Assembly (NCBI RefSeq): GCF_052088025.1
Contig: NZ_JBQCYD010000009.1
Span: forward strand, 3,957 to 67,956
Direction of reading: 5' to 3'
Length of the DNA stretch: 64,000 bases
Source of the DNA: Anaeromonas sp052088025
GTDB lineage: Bacteria > Bacillota > Clostridia > Tissierellales > SIT17
Both the position numbers and the translations under genes were made by a program. Position 1 is the first letter of the stretch; each line of letters begins with the position of its first letter. The notes beneath the pieces were generated by a model that saw only the letters and a program-made list of their open reading frames with translations, searched no databases and had not been told where the DNA came from. Below are positions 27,942 through 34,713 of the stretch, in pieces.

Positions 27942-28063
27942 TTATCCACATAATATTTATGTGCATATGTGGATAACTATAGGCGTTTTCTGTGGATAAT
28001 GTGCATAAGTCTGTGGATAGTGTATATTAGTACAAGTTATCATGTGGAAAGATGTGTGGAGAG
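27942..28063. other. Cluster of DnaA-box-like sequences
   Basis: Within about 120 bases of the 650-base gap upstream of hpf: TTATCCACA at 27942-27950 (+), TGTGGATAA at 27968-27976 and 27991-27999 (-), TGTGGATAG at 28012-28020 (-), and weaker TGTGGAAAG (28043-28051) and TGTGGAGAG (28055-28063). An AT-rich stretch follows. Flanking genes on both sides run on the minus strand and dnaA/dnaN are absent, so this is more likely a DnaA-binding regulatory or titration cluster than oriC. The rest of the gap (27711-27941) shows no gene. Confidence 0.7.
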
Positions 28064-28181
28064 AGTGTTAACTAAGGCTAATATTAATTAACACTAATAT
28101 GGCTTAATTTTCATATAATTTATATTGCATTTATATTAGTATTTTTACTCCTATAGATAATTATTATGCAAGAAAAGCAAA

Positions 28182-28209
28182 AAATAGAGCATAAATTTAT
28201 GCTCTATTT
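28182..28209 (-). terminator. Terminator downstream of the flagellar fliD-fliS-fliT group
   Basis: Hairpin AAATAGAGCATAAA / TTTATGCTCTATTT, followed on the minus strand by a T-rich run. Confidence 0.75.
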
Positions 28210-28244
28210 AAAAGTTATTCTATATTTTCTCATTGTTTGTATCT

Positions 28245-28327
28245 TGTCACTCTGAGCTTGTCGAAGAGTCTTGTTTTCACTTTATAGCCTTAAAACACTT
28301 AGATCCTTCGACTACTCTCAGGATGAT
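28245..28327. repeat. Dispersed repeat, two copies
   Basis: GTCACTCTGAGCTTGTCGAA and, 40 bases on, GATCCTTCGACTACTCTCAG, in opposite orientation, placed between the fliT-like stop and its terminator. Confidence 0.8.
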
Positions 28328-28342
28328 GAATCAGTTAATCCA

Positions 28343-28813
28343 TCACTTTTTACTATCTATGAAATATCCATCTGTATTTTGTGATTTATTATAATATTTA
28401 TTTGTAGTAGTTTTACCTCTTTTGATTTCTCTAAGTTTAGTTTTTACATCTTCAAAATTATTTTCCATCATAGAATTATTTGATTCATCTTGAACTTTTA
28501 TATCTTGCATCAAACTATCACATCTATTAGTTATCTCTTTTAATCGAGCTAAATATATCTTATCTATATCTAATTCAGACAAACTTCTTATATTATTTTC
28601 TTCCTTTAACTCATTATAAATTTCAAGAAAGTCCTTATCTAATAGATTTATCTTTGATATTAATTCTTCTTTGTTTTTTATAATTCTATTTAATTTATCA
28701 ATATCATCATTTTCTATGAGTTTCTTTTGAACTATGCTAAGTTTATAAAAATCATCTAATAATATCTTTTTATCATCTAAAAGTTCTATGAGCCTTACTA
28801 TTTTTTTTATCAT
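28343..28813 (-). CDS. FliT/FlgN-like flagellar chaperone candidate
   Basis: About 156 residues, highly charged and predicted helical (coiled coil through residues about 1-130), rich in Lys, Glu and Asp. The position directly after fliS is that of fliT in Bacillus; FliT and FlgN export chaperones are small helical proteins of this kind. The sequence itself is too diverged for certainty. The ATG at 28813 follows GAAGGG and lies 17 bases after the restored fliS stop; the longer frame from 28867 only overlaps the fliS 3' end. Confidence 0.6.
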   Translation of the reverse strand: MIKKIVRLIELLDDKKILLDDFYKLSIVQKKLIENDDIDKLNRIIKNKEELISKINLLDKDFLEIYNELKEENNIRSLSELDIDKIYLARLKEITNRCDSLMQDIKVQDESNNSMMENNFEDVKTKLREIKRGKTTTNKYYNKSQNTDGYFIDSKK

Positions 28814-28830
28814 AATATTTAACCCTTCTA

Positions 28831-29200
28831 TTATCCTTTTTTTGCTAACTTCATAGCTTGTGACCAAGTATCTCTTAGTTCCTTTGCCATATTATATATT
28901 TCATCTAATATTTCTATATCTTTAGATATATTAGCTTCCATAAGTCTTCTATTCATATAGATTATATAATTCTTCTCCTACCTTGTAGTTTTTATCTACC
29001 GTTATCATAAATTCATTTAAAATTGCTTGAGCCCTTAAATTACTATTATGTGATTTTTCTATGCTTTTTTCCTCTGCAAAGATACTAGCTTCCTTTATAA
29101 ACCTCATAAGCCCCTCATATAGTTTTAAAGTAAGTTCTTCTGGTGATGCTGTCATTATTGAATTATTTTGATACTGCGAATATGGATTTCTCATTGCCAT
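28831..29200 (-). pseudogene. fliS: Flagellin chaperone FliS, frameshifted
   Basis: FliS keeps flagellin unfolded before export. The ATG at 29200 (after GGGGAGG) begins MAMRNPYSQYQNNSIMTASP, a perfect FliS start. The frame stops at 28949 after EELYNLYE. The rest of FliS continues without a break in another frame: MNRRLMEANISKDIEILDEI to AMKLAKKG and a TAA at 28831-28833. A missing AT unit in CTATATGAATAG, or one extra base, explains it. Because FliS is needed for motility and the assembly is imperfect just upstream, a sequencing error is as likely as real loss. Confidence 0.85.
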
Positions 29201-29226
29201 TTTAAATTTTCCTCCCCTTATCTCTA

Positions 29227-31199
29227 CTAGCCCATTTGACTTGTAATCCATGATGATTGACTATTCATACGACTCATTGCCTGCTCCATCTTTGCAAACA
29301 TCTGATAATAATATTCTTCTTTTCTAGCTAGATCTTCTATTAAATTATCTATTCTATCATCAAAGTCATCTACCTTATCTTTTAAAAAGTTATTAAACTC
29401 TGTTCTATCGCCTTCTATACCTGCTTTTTTTATAAGGGTTCCCTTTTCTCCTGTAGTTGCTATATTAGATTCAATTATGTCAAATAATTTATGTGATATA
29501 CCCTTCTCACTATAATTATCAGATTGATTTGTAAATAAATGAGCTATTTTATCACTATTTTCAGCTNNNNNNNNNNNNNNNNNNNNNNNNNNNNNNNNNN
29601 NNNNNNNNNNNNNNNNNNNNNNNNNNNNNNNNNNNNNNNNNNNNNNNNNNNNNNNNNNNNNNNNNNATAATTATCAGATTGATTTGTAAATAAATGAGCT
29701 ATTTTATCACTATTTTCAGCTAATGCTTTATCCAGTTTTTCAGGATCTTTTATAACTAGTTTTCCACGCTCCCTATAGTTTTCAGTAGTTTGTATGCCCA
29801 TATCATTTAAAGATATACCAGCACCTTCTACAGATTCATATAGTGCACGTCTCATAGAAGATAACATAGAATCAAGTGCTCTTTCATCTTTCATAATACC
29901 TGACTTAGCTTTTTCTTCCCACTTTTCTACTTCACTTTCTTTCATATCTTCTTTTTGAGCATCACTAAGTGGTTTGAAATCTCTAAATGTCTTTTCAGAT
30001 AATTTTCCATTTATATTATCAACTAATTCATTGTATTTTTCTATGAAAGATACTATAGTTTCTTTAGTCTTTGCTGTATCATTATTTATAGATATATCCA
30101 TATTTGCATTAGAAACATTTTCTTTGAGATTAAAAGTCATGCCATCTATTTGAAAGTTGTTTGTAGATCTTTCAATAACAGTTCCATCATCAAATTCTAA
30201 TTTTGAATCTGTTCCATGAAAGGTTCCACTAGCTAATACATTGGATATAAAAGAAGAATTGTTCATATCTTCTATCTTTAATTCACTAGCATATCCAGTA
30301 GCACTTGATTCTATAGTCAATTTATCATTTATTTCATCATATTTCATATTAGCTTGTAAATCTTTATTATTGTTTACTTCCTTAATTATATCATTTATAG
30401 AAGTAGATGATGGATCAAAAGAAAATTCTATATCATTAATTTTAAATTCTATTTTACCATTATCTGATAGAGCAAAGCTATTTCCAAAGGTTTCTTTTAT
30501 AGCAGATATATTTTGATTTAAATCTATCTTATTTGTTAGGTTTGAATATTCACTTGTAGCATCATTATAAAAACCCAGATTTCTAAGACCTATATTTCCT
30601 TCCACTTCAGATAATTTCAATGTATTAGTATTTTCTGTAGAAAAACTTATTTTCCCACCATCATTTTCCACTGTTACTTTATTCTCTCCAAAAGCTTCAT
30701 TAATTTTTCCTTGTAATTCTGATATATCATTTATTTCAATTGTTTTTTTAACACCATTAAAAGTCATATCAAATCTAGTCCCAGCTGTGATATTTAAATC
30801 TCCATTACCACTTATTGCTTTTGATAACTCACTACCAGTAACACTTGCTGTGGTAGCTTTTGTTATACTTTTAATATTTTTATTAGCTAAATCTGATAAT
30901 TTATTTGCTGATATATCAAGATATCTATTATTATCATCACTACCTAAATTTACTTTGTAGGTGTTAAAGGTTTGTGGTGAACGTATATTATTCTTAGGCT
31001 TTAAAAAGTCAAAAAAATTATCTTTAAATCCTCTTATATCATTTATAGTATTCCTATATCCTTCTATCTTCCATTCAGCATATTGTTTACCTTGTTTTAC
31101 CTTATCCACTCTAATTTGTTCTGCATCTATCATTTGCTTTATTAGAGTATCAGTATCCATTCCTGATGCTATACCTGTAAGTCTAATTGTATTAGACAT
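29227..31199 (-). CDS. fliD: Flagellar filament cap protein FliD (interrupted by an assembly gap)
   Basis: FliD (hook-associated protein 2) caps the filament and folds exported flagellin. The N-terminal part begins MSNTIRLTGIASGMDTDTLI, a typical FliD start. The run of 100 N at 29567-29666 is flanked by the same 55 bases on both sides. If one copy and the Ns are removed, the frame continues (SEKGISHKLFDIIESN ... MSRMNSQSSWITSQMG) to a TAG at 29227-29229, giving 605 residues, a normal length. The ATG follows GAGGAG and sits close to the flaG stop. Confidence 0.93.
29512..29721. other. Scaffold gap with duplicated 55-base contig ends
   Basis: Positions 29512-29566 and 29667-29721 are identical, with 100 N between. 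This is what two contigs sharing a k-mer-sized end look like when joined with a standard gap; it is an assembly artefact, not a biological repeat. Confidence 0.93.
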
Positions 31200-31207
31200 A
31201 TTATCAC

Positions 31208-31579
31208 CTATCTCCTCTCATCAACAAAAAGTCCAGCCATCTCCCACATCTTTGCTACCATATCAAGTATCTTTTCAGGAGGCATTTCTTTTATTGTTTC
31301 CTTAGTTTTTGAATCAACTAATTTTACCATTATAGTATTAGTTTGTTTATGTATAGAATATTTTAATTCCTTATTATCTGACTTCAAAGATTCATTTGCT
31401 GTATTTACTGCATGTATTAATTCTTCCTTACTTACCTTTTTTTCTTTAATATTTCCATTATCATTTGATACCTCTACCATCTGCTTATTATCTTCTTCAC
31501 GTGCCTTCGGATTTAATTCTTTATTTATCATAGGTCTATTATTCATCATTTGTGAACCAGCAATACCTTCTACAGACAT
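31208..31579 (-). CDS. flaG: FlaG family flagellar protein
   Basis: About 123 residues. The C-terminal half (residues about 65-120: LKYSIHKQTNTIMVKLVDS ... EMPPEKILDMVAKM) matches the FlaG family, which influences filament length. The N-terminal half is polar and probably disordered. The ATG at 31579 follows GAGGGTG; the longer frame starts inside that site. It lies immediately upstream of fliD, as in Bacillus yvyC-fliD, and behind a sigma-D promoter. Confidence 0.9.
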   Translation of the reverse strand: MSVEGIAGSQMMNNRPMINKELNPKAREEDNKQMVEVSNDNGNIKEKKVSKEELIHAVNTANESLKSDNKELKYSIHKQTNTIMVKLVDSKTKETIKEMPPEKILDMVAKMWEMAGLFVDERR

Positions 31580-31614
31580 ACAGATCACCCTCACTATTTA
31601 GTTTTCTAATATAT

Positions 31615-31642
31615 GTATCGGCATGAAGTAGGATTAACTTTA
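31615..31642 (-). promoter_or_regulatory. Sigma-D (sigma-28) promoter for flaG-fliD-fliS
   Basis: Minus strand TAAAGTTA, 12 bases, GCCGATAC, close to the TAAAGTTT...GCCGATAA consensus of the flagellar sigma factor. Confidence 0.85.
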
Positions 31643-31652
31643 GTTTTAGGCA

Positions 31653-31683
31653 CAAAAAAGACCACTTATTTGTAAGTGATCTT
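31653..31683 (-). terminator. Terminator of the yjfB-like gene
   Basis: Hairpin AGATCACTTA / TAAGTGGTCT followed by TTTTTT on the minus strand. Confidence 0.85.
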
Positions 31684-31690
31684 AAAGTAA

Positions 31691-31888
31691 CTATAATTTT
31701 ATATCAATACTTCCTCCAATATGAGGCTTTACTGACATTTCCATTGTTTTAGTATTTGTATCTAACATTTTCATCATATCATTCATATGAGTTTGATCCT
31801 TATTCATAGCAAGTTTCATGACTGATAAAGATGCTTGTTGTTTTACTTGTGCTTGACTTAGTGCCATAGATAATGCAGCTATATCCAT
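31691..31888 (-). CDS. YjfB-family putative motility protein
   Basis: A 65-residue protein beginning MDIAALSMALSQAQVKQQAS, the recognisable start of the YjfB family, short helical proteins often encoded among flagellar genes. Function is unknown. It has a strong AAAGGAG site and lies just after the flagellin terminator, with its own terminator behind it; no separate promoter is obvious, so it may depend on read-through. Confidence 0.82.
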   Translation of the reverse strand: MDIAALSMALSQAQVKQQASLSVMKLAMNKDQTHMNDMMKMLDTNTKTMEMSVKPHIGGSIDIKL

Positions 31889-31910
31889 ATTAACAGCTCC
31901 TTTATGTCAA

Positions 31911-31939
31911 AAAGAGCCAGAGAATTTTCTCTAGCTCTT
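31911..31939 (-). terminator. Terminator of the flagellin transcript
   Basis: Hairpin AGAGCTAGAGAA / TTCTCTGGCTCT with a T run on the minus strand, 13 bases after the exon 2 stop codon. Its position shows that the flagellin transcript includes the intron and exon 2. Confidence 0.88.
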
Positions 31940-31952
31940 AATTTTAATATAA

Positions 31953-31997
31953 TTATCTTAATAATTGTAATACTCCTTGAGGCTGTTGGTTTGCTTG
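31953..31997 (-). CDS. Flagellin exon 2 (alternative C-terminus)
   Basis: Fifteen codons reading QANQQPQGVLQLLR and TAA, i.e. a standard flagellin C-terminus without any flagellin body upstream of it. It directly follows a group I intron. Joined to exon 1 after codon TCT at 32366, it continues the flagellin frame exactly. Confidence 0.8.
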   Translation of the reverse strand, partial: QANQQPQGVLQLLR

Positions 31998-32365
31998 CGG
32001 ACCATCAAATAGCTTTCACTACCTGCCAGACTATATCTTCAACCAAATATATATCTTTTGGTTGTTGGGCACTTCGAGGAGCCTCTCCTCTATAGATTTC
32101 ATAGCCATACAATAAAATTGCTTAGACCGTATATCTTAGTCGTTGAACCTTCTCCAATCTTTCGATACAGGAGCTTGGCTGCTGATTATCCAATAAGACT
32201 AATTTTTAAACATTCACGTTTAACTTTTCAGTTTGCGTTGTAGTTTAGTCTTCTTAAGGAAGTTCCAGCAATTCACCCAATTATCCTTTAAAAGTTACCC
32301 TTTAAGGGTCCCTACTAAATCTACCTTAGAAGTTGTAATACTCCTTGAGGTGCAGAATTAGCTTG
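31998..32365 (-). ncRNA. Group I intron in the flagellin gene
   Basis: A 368-base group I intron core is legible on the minus strand. P element AATTGCTGGAAC (32262-32273) and Q element AATCAGCAGCC (32177-32187); R element GTTCAACGACTA (32138-32149) and S element AAGATATAGTC (32029-32039) pairing as P7; P3 TTGGGT/GCCCAA (32275-32280 with 32065-32070); P8 hairpin AACCAAA/TTTGGTT (32041-32063); hairpins between P7 and P3 as in subgroup IA. The internal guide GGGTAAC (32294-32300) pairs with exon 1 GTTGTCT (32366-32372), leaving the required U.G pair at the 5' splice site. The intron ends in G at 31998. It holds no endonuclease or transposase gene. Its first 45 bases encode a flagellin C-terminus. 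Confidence 0.9.
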
Positions 32366-33478
32366 AGACAACATTGATTGTGCTGCTTGAGAAAGAATAT
32401 TATTCTTAGTGAATTCCATCATTTCTTTAGCCATATCAACGTCTCTAATTCTTGATTCAGCAGCTTGTAAGTTTTCTCCTGAAGTATCTAAGTTCTTGAT
32501 TGTATGATCTAATCTATTTTGGTAAGCTCCTAATTTAGAACGCTCTGCAGATACATCCTTTATAGATTGGTCTATAACTGCTAGATTATCTGTAAACCTT
32601 TGTGAAGTCACATCAACACCATCTAAAGCAAAAGAAGGGGTTGCTGTAGAACCTAAATTAGTTGCTCTCATATCTGACATAGAAATATCTAAAGTTTGAG
32701 AACTGTTAGCACCAATTTGCAAAGTAGATTTTCCAGCTACTGTAGAATCATCTTCTGTAATTAAAGTTTTATCATTAATATCTATACCAGTAGTTGAATT
32801 AAATGTATCTGCTGAACCTAATGTTACCTTTACACCTAATTTATCAAAATCTAAAACATCTCCAGCTGAATAAGCTCCAATAGCTCCAGATAGATTTACA
32901 GTTTGACTAGTAGTTCCATCTGATAATGATATTGTAGTATTCTTATCAGTATAACTAAATGTATATGTTTTTCCTGCATCAGCAGCAGAAACATCAACAG
33001 TATGACCAGTTAATACAGTATCAGCATCACCATTATCTGCAGCATCTAACTTAAGTCCTACTGTACCTTTTAAAAGTGTTTTACCATTAAATTCAGTTCT
33101 AGTAGCAATATCCGTTACTTCTGTTGTTAATTGTGTGATTTCTTCTTGAATTGCATTTAAATCTTCACTTGTATTTGTATCATTATTAGATTGTACAGTT
33201 AATTCTCTCATTCTTTGTAGTATAGCATGAGTTTCATTTAAAGCACCTTCAGCTGTTTGGATCATTGAAATACCATCTTGAGCATTTCTTGAAGCTTGAT
33301 TTAAACCTCTAATTTGTCCTCTCATTTTTTCAGATATTGCTAATCCTGCTGCGTCATCCCCTGCTTTGTTAATTCTAAGTCCTGAAGATAATTTCCCTAC
33401 ATTTTTTTCTGAGTTTGCAGAGTTTACTCCTAATTGTCTGTGAGTATTCATTGCCATTAGATTATGATTAATTCTCAT
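32321..33478 (-). CDS. hag: Flagellin (unspliced form)
   Basis: A 385-residue flagellin, the filament subunit, exported without cleavage. The conserved N-terminal D0/D1 helices (MRINHNLMAMNTHRQLGVN ... KLSSGLRINKAGDDAAGLAI) and C-terminal D1/D0 helices (ESRIRDVDMAKEMMEFTKNN) flank a variable middle at about residues 145-290. As read from DNA it ends QANSAPQGVLQLLR and TAG at 32321. The last 14 codons and the stop are also the first bases of the group I intron; splicing would replace them by exon 2 (31953-31997) and give a 385-residue protein ending QANQQPQGVLQLLR. A sigma-D promoter and CsrA-like leader precede it. Confidence 0.96.
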   Translation of the reverse strand: MRINHNLMAMNTHRQLGVNSANSEKNVGKLSSGLRINKAGDDAAGLAISEKMRGQIRGLNQASRNAQDGISMIQTAEGALNETHAILQRMRELTVQSNNDTNTSEDLNAIQEEITQLTTEVTDIATRTEFNGKTLLKGTVGLKLDAADNGDADTVLTGHTVDVSAADAGKTYTFSYTDKNTTISLSDGTTSQTVNLSGAIGAYSAGDVLDFDKLGVKVTLGSADTFNSTTGIDINDKTLITEDDSTVAGKSTLQIGANSSQTLDISMSDMRATNLGSTATPSFALDGVDVTSQRFTDNLAVIDQSIKDVSAERSKLGAYQNRLDHTIKNLDTSGENLQAAESRIRDVDMAKEMMEFTKNNILSQAAQSMLSQANSAPQGVLQLLR

Positions 33479-33483
33479 TTTTA

Positions 33484-33524
33484 TATTCCTCCCTGAATTT
33501 TACCTTTTATTCGGCATCCTTGCC
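33484..33524 (-). promoter_or_regulatory. Flagellin mRNA leader with two CsrA-type GGA sites
   Basis: The leader contains CAAGGATG (around 33515-33523) and CAGGGAGGAAT at the ribosome site (around 33484-33494). Two GGA motifs, one covering the Shine-Dalgarno, match the B. subtilis hag leader bound by CsrA; csrA and fliW lie next door. Confidence 0.55.
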
Positions 33525-33602
33525 TTTAAGGCTTATTTATAATAAATATGATATTACATTCGGCCGATATGTAAATATTATATTTATTTGCTTACATATA
33601 TA

Positions 33603-33629
33603 CTATCGGTATATTTTTTAAAAACTTTA
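33603..33629 (-). promoter_or_regulatory. Sigma-D promoter of the flagellin gene
   Basis: Minus strand TAAAGTTT (33622-33629), 11 bases, ACCGATAG (33603-33610); nearly consensus for flagellar sigma factor. It leaves a leader of about 120 bases. Confidence 0.9.
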
Positions 33630-33657
33630 GTGTTTTTTGAAAAAAGTTTTGGAAGTT

Positions 33658-33876
33658 TTAAAACAATCCCTTCAAACTAGCCAAATCCACTTCCCCACTT
33701 GCTGCCTCTTTGTTCTCTTTTCTAATTTCTTCATATATTTCTTTTCTGTGTATATCTATATTTTTTGGGGCTTTTATTCCTAGTTTTACTTTTCCTTCTT
33801 CTATGCCTGTTACTATTATTTCTATATTATCTCCTATCATGATACTTTCATCTTTTTTTCTTGTTAGTATTAGCAT
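33658..33876 (-). CDS. csrA: Carbon storage regulator CsrA
   Basis: A 72-residue RNA-binding protein with the family start MLILTRKKDESIMIG and the RNA-contacting segment KLGIKAPKNIDIHRKEIY. It dimerises and blocks translation by binding GGA motifs, in Firmicutes mainly in the flagellin leader. The ATG follows the fliW stop codon directly, so the two are translationally coupled; FliW is its protein antagonist. This makes the local CsrA-FliW-flagellin feedback loop complete. Confidence 0.97.
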   Translation of the reverse strand: MLILTRKKDESIMIGDNIEIIVTGIEEGKVKLGIKAPKNIDIHRKEIYEEIRKENKEAASGEVDLASLKGLF

Positions 33877-34320
33877 TTATATAGCCTCGCTTTCCTTTTT
33901 GAATATTGGATATCTTGTGCTATATTGTGAATTGTCTAATACTACTTGTGCTCCCTTATTGTTTCTTGTGTTTATTACTATAGGTCCTGATAGGTTGGCT
34001 GTCATTTCCTTTAGGTTCTTTGGTACCGTTACTATTGTGTATAATTTCACATCTTCCGGGATGTTTATTTCTAAGTTTTCTACTACTGAATCTGGAATAT
34101 TTATATCATAGTCTTTTTTGAATATAAATGGATCTATTATTACAAATGCTAGGTTGCTGTCATTTAAAGATTGAAGATAGTGAAATGGATTTTCACTATC
34201 CTTGTTTTCTATTATTATAAACTCTTTTTGGTCTTCAAATGCTAGCATTCCACTTGGAAAGTTTAATATATCTTTTTCTTCTATTTCTATTTGACCAAAG
34301 TTTTTGGTGTTTATTTTCAT
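33877..34320 (-). CDS. fliW: Flagellar assembly factor FliW
   Basis: A 147-residue FliW: it binds flagellin or CsrA, relieving CsrA repression when cytoplasmic flagellin falls. Recognisable stretches are FGQIEIEEKDILNFPSGMLA and PDSVVENLEINIPEDVKLY. Its stop abuts the csrA ATG. An AGAGGTG site precedes the ATG. It is separated from flgL by a 390-base stretch full of repeats, so it may not share the flgM-flgL transcript. Confidence 0.95.
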   Translation of the reverse strand: MKINTKNFGQIEIEEKDILNFPSGMLAFEDQKEFIIIENKDSENPFHYLQSLNDSNLAFVIIDPFIFKKDYDINIPDSVVENLEINIPEDVKLYTIVTVPKNLKEMTANLSGPIVINTRNNKGAQVVLDNSQYSTRYPIFKKESEAI

Positions 34321-34342
34321 ATGGCACCTCTTTTCTTTAATT

Positions 34343-34394
34343 ATAAGATTCTTCGCTATGCTCAGAATGACAGATATAAAGCTCAGGATGACAG
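34343..34394. repeat. Dispersed repeat upstream of fliW
   Basis: AGATTCTTCGCTATGCTCAG followed by GAATGACA and a second partial copy (GCTCAGGATGACA). Confidence 0.8.
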
Positions 34395-34418
34395 GCTTTT
34401 CACACTATAGTAAGATTA

Positions 34419-34613
34419 TTTGAAAGGTTAATGAACCATTTACAATAAATCAGCTAAGAAAATCAGCTGAAAGTTGCAGATATAAATCTGTGGATGAGAT
34501 GCTTTTCTCATCAGCCGCCTTGGACGCCTTATCCAATTTGCGGCGGTTAGGATTTATATCAAAACTAAAGCTAGATTTTCTCTGATTTATTGTCTGGTGA
34601 ATGTCCTTTCAAA
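34419..34613. repeat. 195-base foldback element between flgL and fliW
   Basis: A long imperfect palindrome. The outer ends are TTTGAAAGG and CCTTTCAAA; inner pairs are AATAAATCAG/CTGATTTATT, GATATAAATC/GATTTATATC and GCCGC/GCGGC. No ORF. It could be a miniature inverted-repeat element or a structured RNA. Confidence 0.65.
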
Positions 34614-34630
34614 TCAATCGATTATTGAAC

Positions 34631-34699
34631 AAGATCCTTCGCTATCACTCAGGATGACAAAGTTAAAAACAAGATCCTTCATTTCATTCAGGATGACAC
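34631..34699. repeat. Dispersed repeat, two tandem copies
   Basis: AAGATCCTTCGCTATCACTC then AGGATGACA, and a second copy AAGATCCTTCATTTCATTCA then GGATGACA, in direct orientation. Confidence 0.8.
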
Positions 34700-34713
34700 G
34701 ACTAATACATATT

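Noticed and set aside
27942..28063. Chromosomal origin oriC at the DnaA-box cluster
   Set aside because: Genes on both sides run the same way, and dnaA, dnaN, rpmH or gyrase genes are absent. Kept as a DnaA-box cluster only.
28814..28867. N-terminal extension of the FliT-like protein (MVTSYEVSKKRIIEGLNI)
   Set aside because: This stretch is the 3' end of fliS in another frame; the ribosome site GAAGGG supports the ATG at 28813.
29512..29721. 55-base direct repeat flanking unknown sequence in fliD
   Set aside because: Exact contig-end overlap around a standard 100-N gap; merging restores the fliD frame, so it is an assembly artefact.
31904..32243. Plus-strand ORFs of 60-63 residues between yjfB and flagellin
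   Set aside because: They lie antisense to the group I intron and exon 2, have no ribosome sites, and are explained by the structured intron.
31953..32365. Degraded second flagellin gene
   Set aside because: Only the last 14 codons exist, exactly at a group I 3' splice site and in frame with the upstream exon; a relic would not be expected to preserve both.
31998..32365. IStron (group I intron fused to IS605)
   Set aside because: No transposase or TnpB gene is inside the intron; the IS200/IS605 element in the window is 14 kb away and shows no intron core at its ends.
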